The notes beneath the pieces are model-generated. The model had not been told where the DNA came from, did not search any database, and saw only the letters and a program-made list of their open reading frames with translations. A program made the position numbers and the translations under genes. A stretch of 64,000 nucleotides of DNA from assembly GCF_002217395.1 (NCBI RefSeq), contig NZ_MUHD01000004.1, forward strand, positions 62,001 through 126,000, read 5' to 3'. The stretch is from Flavobacterium plurextorum. Its GTDB lineage: Bacteria > Bacteroidota > Bacteroidia > Flavobacteriales > Flavobacteriaceae. Shown one piece after another: positions 1 through 9,094 of this stretch. Positions within the stretch are counted from its first letter, which is position 1; every line of letters begins with the position of its first letter.

Positions 1-85
1 TGAAACGCCTTTTTTTTGATAAATCATAGACCATGTTTCTATGTGTTAAAATTAATTATGCCCAAAGTGTTATAACTTTTAAATT
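1..85. other. window-edge intergenic stretch, no gene seen
   Basis: No coding region is supported here. The stretch is AT-rich and contains a short CATAGA/TCTATG inverted repeat near positions 26-44. It lies downstream of the minus-strand cbpM gene and could hold its transcription end, but no convincing stem with a T-run is visible. Confidence 0.4.
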
Positions 86-391
86 TTATGATTTTTGATG
101 CTCTTCATAAATTCGAAGTTTATTTTGTGTGCTGGTAAGATGCTGCTGTAAAATTTCGATTTTGTTAAGTAAGTGATAAATCGCATCAATTCCTTCAAAA
201 TTAATTTTTAGGTCATAGTGCATACGAATCATTTTTTCTATAGCAGGCAGTTGCTCAGGCTGTAAATATTCTTCGTTTTCTTCGACAACAATTTCGACTA
301 AGCCATAATTATGCAGCTCTTTTATAAAAGTATTTTCAATTTCGTTATACAAACAAAATTGTTTTATTAAGATTAAGCTTTTGTTATTCAT
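86..391 (-). CDS. cbpM: CbpM-like chaperone modulator
   Basis: A 101-residue protein resembling CbpM, the small MerR-like helical protein that binds the J-domain of CbpA and restrains its co-chaperone and DNA-binding activity. The acidic middle ([22 protein letters not shown]) and the helical C-terminal half ([13 protein letters not shown]) fit the MerR/CbpM pattern, and the length is normal for the family. The best support is context: it is the downstream gene of a cbpA-type gene with an 8-bp overlap, implying translational coupling and stoichiometric production. It should act in the cytoplasm. Without the neighbour it would be only a MerR-like hypothetical. Confidence 0.75.
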   Translation of the reverse strand: MNNKSLILIKQFCLYNEIENTFIKELHNYGLVEIVVEENEEYLQPEQLPAIEKMIRMHYDLKINFEGIDAIYHLLNKIEILQQHLTSTQNKLRIYEEHQKS

Positions 392-1307
392 GATTTCTTA
401 GTTTAGCTAATTCTGCAAATAATTCTTTTTCTTTTTCAGATAATTTAGTCGGTAATTTTAAAGTATACGTTATATATAAATCACCAAACTGATTGTCTTT
501 TTTATAAACAGGAAATCCTTTTCCTTTAAGTTTTACTTTGGTCCCAGGTTGAGTTTCGGGTGCTACTTTTATTTTTACTTTTCCATCAAAAGTATTAACA
601 TAAATTTCTCCGCCTAAAATTGCCGTGTATAAATCCAGATCGACATCGGCGTATAAATTATTGCCTTCACGTTTAAAATCAGAACTGTTATTAATTATAA
701 AAGTAATGTACAAATCGCCGTTTGGTCCGCCATTTGCTCCAGGCGCACCATGATTTGGAATTTTTATAATCTGTCCGTTTTCAACACCAGCCGGAATTGT
801 AATTCGGATATTTTTACCGTTTACATTTAAGTTTTGTTTGTGAGTGGTATAAGCAGATGCTAAATCAAGCTGTAATTCTGCATTAAAATCTTGTCCTCTA
901 TATTTTGCCTGAGCTCTTGAACCTCTTCCAGAACCGCCATACATAGAATTAAAGAAATCTGAGAAATCGCTTTCTGAAAAATTACCTCCGCCAAAATCAG
1001 TATAACTTTGATTCCCGCCTTGCTGCTGTCTCGAATATTGCTGCTGATTTGGGTCATAACCTGCTTTCTCAAATTCATCGGCATGTTTCCAGTCTTTTCC
1101 GTATTTATCGTATTTTTTGCGATTTTCGGGATTGCTTAAAACTTCATTTGCCTCGTTTATTTCCTTGAACTTTTGTTCCGCTTCTTTATCATTCGGATTT
1201 AAATCGGGATGATATTTTCGTGCCAGTTTTCGATATGCCTTTTTGATATCGGCATCAGTAGCAGATTTGGTAATACCTAATGTTTTATAATAATCGATAT
1301 AATCCAT
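384..1307 (-). CDS. cbpA: J-domain co-chaperone, CbpA/DnaJ type II
   Basis: A 307-residue DnaJ-family protein without the cysteine-rich zinc-finger domain, hence CbpA-like. Residues 1-68 form the J-domain with the HPD motif at 33-35, which stimulates the ATPase of DnaK. Residues about 88-133 are a Gln/Gly/Phe/Ser-rich linker. Two beta-rich C-terminal substrate-binding domains follow, including [18 protein letters not shown] and a terminal [12 protein letters not shown] segment. It delivers misfolded clients to DnaK; in E. coli CbpA also binds curved DNA, which cannot be judged here. It overlaps the downstream cbpM by 8 bp. The ATG gives an intact J-domain, so the start is secure. Confidence 0.93.
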   Translation of the reverse strand: MDYIDYYKTLGITKSATDADIKKAYRKLARKYHPDLNPNDKEAEQKFKEINEANEVLSNPENRKKYDKYGKDWKHADEFEKAGYDPNQQQYSRQQQGGNQSYTDFGGGNFSESDFSDFFNSMYGGSGRGSRAQAKYRGQDFNAELQLDLASAYTTHKQNLNVNGKNIRITIPAGVENGQIIKIPNHGAPGANGGPNGDLYITFIINNSSDFKREGNNLYADVDLDLYTAILGGEIYVNTFDGKVKIKVAPETQPGTKVKLKGKGFPVYKKDNQFGDLYITYTLKLPTKLSEKEKELFAELAKLRNHE

Positions 1308-1664
1308 TTTTTAGAATTTTATAATATTAAAAGAATTAGCCGTCTGGTTTTTATTTAGGAAGAAGTTATTTTTTTTGAAATTTTAGAATAACTTTTTTTA
1401 AGTTTTGAAGTTAGTAATAAGTTGTTTACTATCAAAGAAATAATGTTAGTTTTTATTTGTGAAATGTAGGATTAATTTTGGTTATGAATGTTTTGCCGAA
1501 TATTTGTTTGAGATTTTTGGCAGGTTTTTTGCTTCCAAAAATTAGCCTAATATATTGTTATAATAGTCTTAAAGTTGTCGCGCCAAACTTATTTATGCTA
1601 TTTTTGTGATGCTTGACTTACGATTTTATAAAAATTTTAAAGCCGATTCGATAACACTTTTTCA
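1308..1664. other. divergent intergenic region with one promoter candidate
   Basis: A 357-bp AT-rich gap between the divergent cbpA gene and the plus-strand secreted-protein gene. The only recognisable element is a TATTTTTG box at 1599-1606, matching the Bacteroidota minus-7 consensus TAnnTTTG, 59 bp before the plus-strand ATG; GTTG at 1574-1577 could serve as its upstream element. I found no matching box for cbpA and no small gene. Confidence 0.4.
1599..1606 (+). promoter_or_regulatory. Bacteroidota-type minus-7 box
   Basis: TATTTTTG matches TAnnTTTG and lies 59 bp upstream of the ATG at 1665, with GTTG 21 bp further upstream. It would drive the small secreted protein. Identified by consensus match only. 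Confidence 0.4.
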
Positions 1665-2375
1665 ATGAAGCATCTTTTATTTTTCATATTATTTTTTACA
1701 GCTCTAACAGTTTCAGCGCAAACTGAATTTGGAGGCAAGATGAAGCCGATTCCGGCACCTAAGTTTGGCGCAAAGAAAAAAGAACCAATTCCGCAAGTCA
1801 AAAATCCGCAGGCAGAAACCGCAGATGTTCCAAGTATAAAAGCACCAAATATTTTTGAAAATAAAAGTATAACGCCAACATCTCAATTCCAGATCGGACA
1901 GGAAAAAAGTAAGTTCACCATGTCTACAGAAACTGATTTTGCCAATCCAGGCGATCAATATGTAGCAAAAATGGAAAAAGATATAAACAAAGCTTTAAAA
2001 GATGCTGGTTTAAGAGAAGGCCGTGGCACGCTGGTTAAGAAAAATATTTCTTTAGGAGATTTTAGAACCAAATCGCAGTATTTTATCGTGAAATTACGTG
2101 ATTTTGGAGCTATTGACGGCGATTTAGTAAAAGTTTCGTCTAATGATAGTGTTATTAGAAGTCAGATATTTTTAGATTCTAATTTTAAAGAGGTTAAAAT
2201 AGACTTGGTAAACGGTTTTAATAAATTAGATTTCGAAGCTTTAAATATAGGTACTTTGGGAGGAAATACTGCCGAAATTCGAGTTTACGACGATAAAGGA
2301 CAATTAGTAACCAATGATTATTGGGATAATCTTGCAGCTGGTTTTAAGGCTTCGATTATTGTTACGAAAGAGTAG
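1665..2375 (+). CDS. secreted protein of unknown function
   Basis: A 236-residue protein with a clear type I signal peptide (cleavage expected after VSAQ, about residue 19), so it is probably periplasmic or surface-located. After a Pro/Lys-rich segment (about 20-60) the mature part is soluble and beta-rich, ending in a stretch such as AEIRVYDDKGQLVTNDYWDNL that looks like a small beta-sandwich. I do not recognise a family. It is monocistronic, has its own promoter candidate, and ends at a strong shared hairpin facing the next minus-strand gene. Confidence 0.7.
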   Translation: MKHLLFFILFFTALTVSAQTEFGGKMKPIPAPKFGAKKKEPIPQVKNPQAETADVPSIKAPNIFENKSITPTSQFQIGQEKSKFTMSTETDFANPGDQYVAKMEKDINKALKDAGLREGRGTLVKKNISLGDFRTKSQYFIVKLRDFGAIDGDLVKVSSNDSVIRSQIFLDSNFKEVKIDLVNGFNKLDFEALNIGTLGGNTAEIRVYDDKGQLVTNDYWDNLAAGFKASIIVTKE

Positions 2376-2392
2376 CGCCGTAAGCGCTAGAT

Positions 2393-2460
2393 TCAAAGCA
2401 GCAAAGGTTCAAAGGGACAAAGTTTATACTTCGTTTGCCTTTGAACCTTTGCTGCTTTGA
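2393..2460. terminator. bidirectional hairpin with perfect 23-bp arms
   Basis: Arms 2393-2415 and 2438-2460 are perfect reverse complements built from the unit CAAAGCAGCAAAGGTTCAAA, with a 22-nt loop. It sits exactly between two convergent genes and can terminate both. The same words (GCAAAGGTTCAAAGG) recur at 3072-3097, so this is also a member of a dispersed repeat family rather than a purpose-built terminator. Confidence 0.65.
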
Positions 2461-2476
2461 GCATTTGAATCTTTTT

Positions 2477-3004
2477 CTAAAATGGATCCGCCGTAACTCT
2501 AAACTTCATTTCGGCTTTTACAGTAACATCTTTTGTGAGCGTTTCTTTTAAGGTAACTTTAGTTCTGATTTTGTATTTATCTGCTTTGATGTATTGATCT
2601 AATTTTTTATCCGTACAAATTAAATCAATCGTGTTTGTTGTTGCATTTATATTATCCTGATAAGCTAATTCAATTTCATCAGAATCTGTTGTTGAAATAT
2701 ATAAGTGAACAGATTTTAGAAAAGTAAAAGTTTTATCTGAAGGATCAGCAATAGCTAATTTTAAAGATCGAAGTTTTACATCTTTTACTAAACTTGCCTT
2801 TGTTTTATTGTTTTCAAATTCTGCCGATGAATTTGTGGTTACATCTGGAGTAATTATTTCTGAAGGAAGATTGATTGGAGATGTACTTTTGATTTTAATA
2901 GAAGTTTCATTTGAGATATTAAAACTTAGTAAATCGTCAACAGCATCGCAAGATGTTAGTGACGCTGCTAGTAAAAGGGTGATTGCAATAATTTTTGATT
3001 TCAT
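2477..3004 (-). CDS. lipoprotein of unknown function
   Basis: A 175-residue protein beginning with a lipoprotein signal (lipobox LTSC, Cys19), followed by a predicted beta-rich domain with many Thr/Ser/Lys residues. An upstream in-frame start at 3094 would add 30 residues before the signal peptide; I chose the ATG at 3004 because it puts the signal at the N terminus. The longer version would also run through a repeat segment at 3072-3097. The family is not recognised. It is convergent with the preceding gene, and its export to the periplasm or outer membrane is the only confident statement. Confidence 0.7.
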   Translation of the reverse strand: MKSKIIAITLLLAASLTSCDAVDDLLSFNISNETSIKIKSTSPINLPSEIITPDVTTNSSAEFENNKTKASLVKDVKLRSLKLAIADPSDKTFTFLKSVHLYISTTDSDEIELAYQDNINATTNTIDLICTDKKLDQYIKADKYKIRTKVTLKETLTKDVTVKAEMKFRVTADPF

Positions 3005-3071
3005 ATTTAAATTTAGTTTGGGTTTTTCGATAGATACGAAATATTTTGGTTTTTGGATTTCTCTTTTTTTA

Positions 3072-3097
3072 GGTTCAAAGATGCAAAGGTTCAAAGG
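3072..3097. repeat. dispersed GGTTCAAAG repeat
   Basis: GGTTCAAAGATGCAAAGG followed by TTCAAAGG repeats the unit found in both arms of the 2393-2460 hairpin. A degenerate relative (GAGCAAAGCTTCAAAGAGGC) lies at 40952-40971. Probably a family of short intergenic repeats. Confidence 0.5.
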
Positions 3098-3172
3098 AAT
3101 AAAGCAAATGTTTTTTTGTGAATTTATAAACCTCTGAATTTCTGTTACTCTGAGTCTTTTCGTTCAAAAAAC

Positions 3173-3209
3173 GGAACGTTGAAAAAAAATATTTATTTTT
3201 CAACGCTCC
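3173..3209. other. imperfect hairpin upstream of guaA
   Basis: GGAACGTTGAAAAA (3173-3186) pairs with TTTTTCAACGCTCC (3196-3209) at 13 of 14 positions around a 9-nt loop. It lies upstream of the predicted guaA minus-7 box, so it would not be part of the guaA transcript if that promoter is right. It may act as an insulating terminator. No purine-riboswitch core was recognised. Confidence 0.35.
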
Positions 3210-3235
3210 GATTTTTCAATTTCGAATATAAAAAG

Positions 3236-3243
3236 TATTTTTG
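3236..3243 (+). promoter_or_regulatory. minus-7 box abutting the guaA start
   Basis: TATTTTTG matches TAnnTTTG but ends only 3 nt before the guaA ATG at 3247. A start site at the usual distance would fall at or inside the first codon, implying a leaderless message. Consensus match only. Confidence 0.45.
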
Positions 3244-3246
3244 CGC

Positions 3247-4776
3247 ATGCAACACAACGTACTTATTTTAGATTTCGGATCGCAATATACTCAGCTTATT
3301 GCGCGTAGAGTTCGCGAATTAAATATATTCTGCGAAATTTTCCCATACAATCACTTTCCTAGTGATTTATCAGCTTATAAAGCAGTAATTTTAGGTGGAA
3401 GCCCATTTTCTGTTCGTGCAGAAGATGCTCCACATCCTGATTTATCTCAAATTAGAGGTAAACTTCCAATGCTTGCCGTTTGTTACGGAGCGCAGTATTT
3501 AGCTCATTTCAGCGGTGGAGAAGTAGCAGCTTCAAACACTAGAGAATATGGTAGAGCTAATTTATCTTATATAAAAGAGAATGAAGTTTTCTTTGAAGGC
3601 GTTTCAGAAAACAGCCAAGTTTGGATGAGCCACAGTGATAGTATTAAGGCACTTCCAACAAATGGTGTAAAATTAGCAAGCACACATGACGTAGAATTTG
3701 CCGCTTATAAAATTGAAGGCGAAACAACTTACGGAATTCAATATCATCCAGAAGTTTTCCATTCTACTGATGGATCGAAAATGCTGGAGAACTTTTTAGT
3801 AAAAATTGCCGAAGTTCCTCAAAACTTCACACCAAATGCTTTCGTTGAAGAAATGGTGGGAGAATTAAAAGAGAAATTAGGAAACGATAAAGTTGTTTTA
3901 GGATTATCTGGTGGAGTAGATTCTACAGTTGCGGCGGTTTTATTAAACCAGGCAATTGGTGAAAATCTGTACTGTATTTTCGTAAACAATGGACTTTTAC
4001 GTAAAAACGAATTCCAAAGTGTATTAGATCAATACAAAGGAATGGGATTGAATGTAAAAGGTGTTGATGCAGGAGATCGTTTTCTTTCTGAATTAGCAGG
4101 AATCAGCGATCCTGAAACGAAACGTAAAACTATCGGACGTGTATTTATCGAAGTTTTTGATGATGAATCACATTTGATCGAAGATGTAAAATGGTTAGCA
4201 CAAGGAACTATTTACCCAGACGTAATTGAATCTGTTTCGGTAAAAGGACCATCTGCAACTATTAAATCACACCATAATGTAGGTGGATTGCCTGATTATA
4301 TGAAATTACAAATTGTAGAACCTCTTAGAATGTTGTTTAAAGACGAAGTTCGTAGAGTTGGAGCTACTTTAGGTATAGATCCTGAATTGTTAGGAAGACA
4401 TCCTTTTCCAGGACCAGGATTATCAATTAGAATTTTAGGAGATATTACTCCAGAGAAAGTACAAATTTTACAAGATGTAGATGCAGTATTTATCGAAGGA
4501 TTAAAATCTTGGGGATTATATGACAAAGTTTGGCAGGCTGGAGCAATTTTGCTTCCTGTAAACAGTGTTGGTGTGATGGGTGATGAGCGTACTTATGAAA
4601 AAGTAGTAGCGCTTAGAGCTGTAGAATCAACAGATGGAATGACTGCTGACTGGGTTCATTTACCTTACGATTTCTTGATGAAAGTGTCAAATGACATTAT
4701 AAATAAAGTAAAAGGCGTGAACCGCGTAGTTTACGATATCAGCTCAAAACCACCAGCAACAATTGAGTGGGAATAG
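3247..4776 (+). CDS. guaA: GMP synthase (glutamine-hydrolysing)
   Basis: Converts XMP to GMP using ATP and glutamine, the last step of guanine nucleotide synthesis. The 509-residue protein has an N-terminal class I glutamine amidotransferase domain (nucleophile Cys in AVCYGAQ near residue 79; His/Glu in the YHPEVFH segment), an ATP-pyrophosphatase domain with the P-loop LSGGVDST, and the C-terminal dimerisation domain ending PPATIEWE. Length and motifs are canonical. A TTG two codons upstream is in frame, but the ATG at 3247 gives the typical [13 protein letters not shown] start. A strong terminator follows, so it is transcribed alone or nearly so. Confidence 0.98.
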   Translation: MQHNVLILDFGSQYTQLIARRVRELNIFCEIFPYNHFPSDLSAYKAVILGGSPFSVRAEDAPHPDLSQIRGKLPMLAVCYGAQYLAHFSGGEVAASNTREYGRANLSYIKENEVFFEGVSENSQVWMSHSDSIKALPTNGVKLASTHDVEFAAYKIEGETTYGIQYHPEVFHSTDGSKMLENFLVKIAEVPQNFTPNAFVEEMVGELKEKLGNDKVVLGLSGGVDSTVAAVLLNQAIGENLYCIFVNNGLLRKNEFQSVLDQYKGMGLNVKGVDAGDRFLSELAGISDPETKRKTIGRVFIEVFDDESHLIEDVKWLAQGTIYPDVIESVSVKGPSATIKSHHNVGGLPDYMKLQIVEPLRMLFKDEVRRVGATLGIDPELLGRHPFPGPGLSIRILGDITPEKVQILQDVDAVFIEGLKSWGLYDKVWQAGAILLPVNSVGVMGDERTYEKVVALRAVESTDGMTADWVHLPYDFLMKVSNDIINKVKGVNRVVYDISSKPPATIEWE

Positions 4777-4790
4777 TATTGTTTTTCAAA

Positions 4791-4824
4791 TTAAGGCGTT
4801 ACATTTGTAACGCCTTAATTTTTT
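4791..4824 (+). terminator. rho-independent terminator of guaA
   Basis: A perfect 12-bp stem, TTAAGGCGTTAC (4791-4802) with GTAACGCCTTAA (4807-4818), a 4-nt loop and a run of six T. It starts 14 bp after the guaA stop codon. Confidence 0.9.
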
Positions 4825-4837
4825 AAACCTACTATTT

Positions 4838-6739
4838 ATGAGAGAATTTTTAACGATTTCTCTTGTGTTTGTTTTGTCTTTTAACAAAATAACTGCACAA
4901 GACTTAATTATTGAGCACAAAATTCAAAAGGGAGAAACTGCTTATTTTATAGCCCAAAAGTATAAGGTTTCTATAGATGAGATTTACAAACTCAACCCCG
5001 AATCGCAAAATGGAATTCAGGACAATCAGATTATTAAGATTCTAGTTCATTCTGCAGAAAAAACAAAACTAGACCAGCAGATTACTCATATTGTTGGCGC
5101 AAAAGAAACTCTTTTTGGCTTAGCAAAACAATATCATGTTTCTGTAGAAGCAATTCAAAATGCAAATCCAATTCTTGCCAACGGACTTCAAATTGGTCAA
5201 AAATTAAGTATTCCAAATCCTTTAAATATTTCTAAAACAGAGAATGCAAACTCTTCAAAAGCTGCACATTTGGTTGCGGCCAAAGAATCGCTGTTCAGTA
5301 TTGCCAGACAATATAATGTATCGGTTTCAGATTTAGAAAATGAAAACAAGGATTTATTGCAAAACGGATTACAGATTGGACAGTCAATTATAATTCCGAA
5401 CAAGCGCAAAACTTTAGACGGAAGAGTTCGTGTTATCAATCAGGAAACTTTATTTCACGTGGTTGAGCCAAAAGAAACTAAATTTTCGATTGCTAAAAAA
5501 TACGGTATTTCAATTGATCAATTAGAATCGCAAAATCCTGAAATTGTAAACGGATTAGTTGTTGGTAATAAATTAGCGATTAATACAAAAGAAGTTAAGC
5601 CAACAAATGAAAATGAGGAATTGATGCTTGCTTTGGCCGAAAAACAAGTTGTGGTTGAGAAAACTAAAGCTAAAACGGTAGAAATTACTGATTTGAAAGA
5701 CAGACTTGTTATTCAGAAAGAGATGAATCAGAAGATTATTAAAATTAATGATTTAAAGGTTAATTTGAATGATATGAATGGTTCAAAAGAAAATTCAGTC
5801 GAAAAATTACGATTGGTTCTGGAGGCTAATAAAAATGTACAGGATGTTTTAATGGCTAAGTTAGATTCGTTGGTAAATACAATGAATAGTGATTTGGTAG
5901 AATTAAAGCGAATGGATATTTTAAATGTTGATGAATCAAAACGTTTAGAAAAGCAGTCTTATGCGAGTATTTCGCAAACAAGTGAATTATCGTCGCAGTT
6001 GAAAAAAGAACTGGCTGAAAATCGAAAAGCTTATGCTGGTTTAATGAGCAAAGTGGAGAAAATTGCCGTTGAAGAAAATCAGGAATACAAAAAGAAAATC
6101 CGCGAAAGCGAAAAAAACAACAATCTAACATCGATACAGCAAAGACTTTCGATTGAAGAAGTAAAGCGCTATAAGATTGAGCAGGAAAAAGGAGATGTAC
6201 AAAATCAATTGCTGATTGCAAAAATAGATTCGTTGGATACTCAGAAAAAAATAGAAGTAAAGCGTCACATTAGTAAAGCTGCTTATTATAGTATGGAAGC
6301 CAGAAAATTTGATGATAAATTGGCGCTTGTAAAATTGAAAAAGTATCAGGATGAAGCAGTTAAAAAGTCAAATTTTGCAGGTGTGTCAAAGGTGGTTTCA
6401 TTAGAAGAAATGAAGCGTGAATTAGAAGAAAACCCGCTTAAAAGCGACAAAACTGTAAAAGTTGAAGTTTATGATAATCTTCGAGAAGTTTCAAACGGCT
6501 ATTACTTAGTTTTAGGTATATTTACAGACTCAATGCTGCGTGATAAGTTCATCATGAAACTCATTGATTCTGGCGATTTTAATGCCAGCTTTTTCTTTAA
6601 TATAAACAGTCTTTCATATTATGTTTACTCAGATAAGTTTAAAAATATGGAAGAAGTTTTGTATCAATGCAAGAAAAAAGAGGAAGATGAGTTATATAAG
6701 AACATTATTATTGCAAAATTAGAAGTTGATCTTAGATAA
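4838..6739 (+). CDS. secreted LysM protein with coiled coil and SPOR-like end
   Basis: A 633-residue exported protein. After a signal peptide (cleavage near ITAQ, residue 21) come four LysM domains at about 26-69, 83-126, 143-187 and 206-249, each with the GET/KET...IAxxY...IxxLN pattern that binds N-acetylglucosamine in peptidoglycan. Residues about 250-530 are charged and helical, likely coiled coil. The C terminus (about 555-630, YYLVLGIFTDSMLRDKFIMK) resembles a SPOR-like peptidoglycan-binding fold. It probably tethers or spaces components at the cell wall. The next gene is a second four-LysM protein, suggesting a shared envelope role. No catalytic domain is visible. Confidence 0.85.
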   Translation: MREFLTISLVFVLSFNKITAQDLIIEHKIQKGETAYFIAQKYKVSIDEIYKLNPESQNGIQDNQIIKILVHSAEKTKLDQQITHIVGAKETLFGLAKQYHVSVEAIQNANPILANGLQIGQKLSIPNPLNISKTENANSSKAAHLVAAKESLFSIARQYNVSVSDLENENKDLLQNGLQIGQSIIIPNKRKTLDGRVRVINQETLFHVVEPKETKFSIAKKYGISIDQLESQNPEIVNGLVVGNKLAINTKEVKPTNENEELMLALAEKQVVVEKTKAKTVEITDLKDRLVIQKEMNQKIIKINDLKVNLNDMNGSKENSVEKLRLVLEANKNVQDVLMAKLDSLVNTMNSDLVELKRMDILNVDESKRLEKQSYASISQTSELSSQLKKELAENRKAYAGLMSKVEKIAVEENQEYKKKIRESEKNNNLTSIQQRLSIEEVKRYKIEQEKGDVQNQLLIAKIDSLDTQKKIEVKRHISKAAYYSMEARKFDDKLALVKLKKYQDEAVKKSNFAGVSKVVSLEEMKRELEENPLKSDKTVKVEVYDNLREVSNGYYLVLGIFTDSMLRDKFIMKLIDSGDFNASFFFNINSLSYYVYSDKFKNMEEVLYQCKKKEEDELYKNIIIAKLEVDLR

Positions 6740-6833
6740 TAAACGCAAGTTTCGACAAGTGGCTTGAATCTTGTATAAAAGAAATTATTATCTTGTTAAT
6801 TGAATTAGAAATTAAATTGTTTTAAGCCATATT

Positions 6834-8903
6834 ATGAAGTATTTTTCGACCTTATTATTCCTTGTTTTTTTTGTAACCTGTTCTGCTTTTTCTCAGGAGA
6901 AGGTAGTAAAATATACTGTTTCGAATGGAGAAACAATTAATCAGATTGCGCAGAAATTTAAGGTTACGCCTTTTGATATTTACGAATTAAATCCAGATGC
7001 AAGAAGAGGTTTAGTACCCAATTCAGTTTTATTAATTCCTACAACTGCTGTTAAAAGTGCGGCAAAAACTACAACTGCTGCGGTAAAAACGACCGAAAGT
7101 TCAAAAGAGATTATTCATGAAGTGCAGCCAAAAGAGACGTTTTACAGCATTGAAAAAAAATATAATATTTCTGATGAAGCATTAAAAGCAGCAAATCCGT
7201 TTCTTGAAAAAACGGGCGTGCAAATTGGTCAGAAATTAGTAATTCCGGCAAAAGGATCTGCTTCAAAAGCAATGTTGACAGCAGATAAAAAAACAAAAGA
7301 GAAAGTACAGGAAAAGTTTGTATACCATGATGTTTTGCCGAAAGAAACTAAATATTCTATTGCAAAACAATATAAAACTACGGTTGAAGATTTAGAAAAA
7401 AGAAACCCGGATATCGTTTCAAATCTGCCAGTTGGATATCGATTAACGATTACAGGAACAGCTCCTAAAACGGAAAGTACTGCGGCAAATGTTACGAAGC
7501 ATGAAGAAGTTAAAAAAACTGCTGAACCTGCAAAAAAAGCAGTCAGCTACATGGATTATCAGGTAAAACCAAAAGAAACTTTTTACAGCTTATCTAGAAC
7601 GTTTCATTTATCGCAAGAAGAATTAACGGCACTTAATCCTGCGCTTTCAGAAGGTGTAAAAGAAGGAATGGTTTTAAAAGTTCCAACGGGATATTTAGCA
7701 CCTTCACCAATCATTGTGCAACAGCAGCCTATTGAAAAAGTGCTGGAAAATAAAAGCCCTGGAGGAATACAAATCGTAGACAAAGTAAAATCTGAAACTG
7801 TTTCTGTAAATCCTGAAATAGTAGAACTTAGTAAAAAAAGAGGACAGGGAGATCGTAAAAAAGTGGTTTTACTGCTTCCGTTTAATTTGGCTAAATTGCA
7901 AAGCGATACAACTGGAACTGCTTCACGCTTGAAAACGGATAAATTTCTGAATATGACTCTTGATTTTTACTCAGGAGCAATGATGGCGATCGATTCAGCT
8001 AAAGTTTTAAAACTTCCAATTGATGTTTCGATTTATGATTCGCAGGAAACAAAAACAACGTCGAATATTTCAAGTTTAATTCCAAAACTGCAAGATGCTG
8101 ATGCTGTTGTTGGGCCATTTTATCAAAATAATGCCGAATCTACTGCAAATACATTAAGATTGTATAATGTTCCGGTTATTTCGCCATTATCAAAAGATGC
8201 GGCGAACCCAATCGAAAATTTATACCAGACGATACCATCAAATGAGGTTGTTCGAAATACTGTTTTTGATTATATGCGTGGTAAAAATGGTAATATTGTT
8301 GCCGTTGTAGACAAGAAAAAAGAATCAGTTATTAGTTATATTAAACAAAATCAAAAAGGAGTTGTTTTTGCAGCTTTGACTGAGGCAGGAGGTTTAGACG
8401 CTGCTAATTTGAAAAGCTTGTTACTGCCAAACCGAATGAATTATGTGGTGATGGAAACGGCAAATACGGCGATGATAAAAACAACGATAAAAGCGCTGCT
8501 GGATGCACAGAAAACATGTCAGGTGCAATTGGTAATTTTAGAACCAAACAGTACGCTTGATACAGATGAGATTAGTTTTGATAATTTGGTGAAACTTAAA
8601 TTGATGTATCCTTCAGTTACTCGTGACAGTGATGATCAGGCGGTTTCAATCTTTAAGAAGGATTATAGATTGAAGAATAAAATCTATCCAAATACATATG
8701 CTACAAGAGGATTTGATGTGACTTTTGATACGATGATGCGTTTGGTTCAAGGAAAAACATATCAAGAAACAGCAGATTTAATGACTACACAACAAGTGGA
8801 GAATAAGTTTCAGTTTTATAAAAAAGAAGATGGCGGACATGCTAATAAAGGGGTCTATATTTTATATTATGATTCTGATTTAACTTTAAAAACTGCAAAT
8901 TAA
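6834..8903 (+). CDS. LysM protein fused to a PBP1-type receptor domain
   Basis: A 689-residue exported protein (signal ending near AFSQ, residue 21). Four LysM domains at about 26-69, 94-138, 163-206 and 241-284 are joined by Ala/Lys/Thr-rich linkers. From about 345 to 680 there is a type I periplasmic-binding-protein fold like the amino-acid ABC receptors (KKVVLLLPFNLAKL, then ADAVVGPFYQNNAES). Such LysM-PBP1 proteins resemble LpoA in layout, so activation of a peptidoglycan synthase is a possible role, but that is inference. It lies 94 bp after the first LysM gene and is followed by a terminator. Confidence 0.85.
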   Translation: MKYFSTLLFLVFFVTCSAFSQEKVVKYTVSNGETINQIAQKFKVTPFDIYELNPDARRGLVPNSVLLIPTTAVKSAAKTTTAAVKTTESSKEIIHEVQPKETFYSIEKKYNISDEALKAANPFLEKTGVQIGQKLVIPAKGSASKAMLTADKKTKEKVQEKFVYHDVLPKETKYSIAKQYKTTVEDLEKRNPDIVSNLPVGYRLTITGTAPKTESTAANVTKHEEVKKTAEPAKKAVSYMDYQVKPKETFYSLSRTFHLSQEELTALNPALSEGVKEGMVLKVPTGYLAPSPIIVQQQPIEKVLENKSPGGIQIVDKVKSETVSVNPEIVELSKKRGQGDRKKVVLLLPFNLAKLQSDTTGTASRLKTDKFLNMTLDFYSGAMMAIDSAKVLKLPIDVSIYDSQETKTTSNISSLIPKLQDADAVVGPFYQNNAESTANTLRLYNVPVISPLSKDAANPIENLYQTIPSNEVVRNTVFDYMRGKNGNIVAVVDKKKESVISYIKQNQKGVVFAALTEAGGLDAANLKSLLLPNRMNYVVMETANTAMIKTTIKALLDAQKTCQVQLVILEPNSTLDTDEISFDNLVKLKLMYPSVTRDSDDQAVSIFKKDYRLKNKIYPNTYATRGFDVTFDTMMRLVQGKTYQETADLMTTQQVENKFQFYKKEDGGHANKGVYILYYDSDLTLKTAN

Positions 8904-8968
8904 TACTAGTATTAATCCAGTAAATTAGATGTGAAAGTTTACTAATTATTTAATTTAGGATATAGAAT

Positions 8969-9006
8969 AAAAAATCCGTGCTGCTTTTTTGCAACACGGA
9001 TTTTTT
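8969..9006 (+). terminator. rho-independent terminator
   Basis: A 16-bp stem (8969-8984 with 8991-9006) with one mismatch and a TTTTTT loop; the AAAAAATCCGTG/CACGGATTTTTT arms give T-runs on either strand. It closes the guaA-LysM region. Confidence 0.85.
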
Positions 9007-9062
9007 ATTTGTGATTTTTTAAAAGAATAGTGATATAGATTATCGTGACAGATTAAAAATGG

Positions 9063-9070
9063 TATTTTTG
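9063..9070 (+). promoter_or_regulatory. minus-7 box of the nucleosidase-like gene
   Basis: TATTTTTG (TAnnTTTG consensus), ending 24 nt before the ATG at 9095. No clear TTTG element was found at the expected distance upstream. Confidence 0.5.
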
Positions 9071-9094
9071 TATCTCAAAAATTAAAATAAATTG

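Noticed and set aside
2808..3137. Plus-strand 109-codon frame
   Set aside because: It is antisense to the lipoprotein gene at 2477-3004 and has no promoter or family resemblance.
3121..3246. Possible purine riboswitch upstream of guaA
   Set aside because: There is a hairpin but no recognisable purine aptamer core, and the minus-7 box lies downstream of it.
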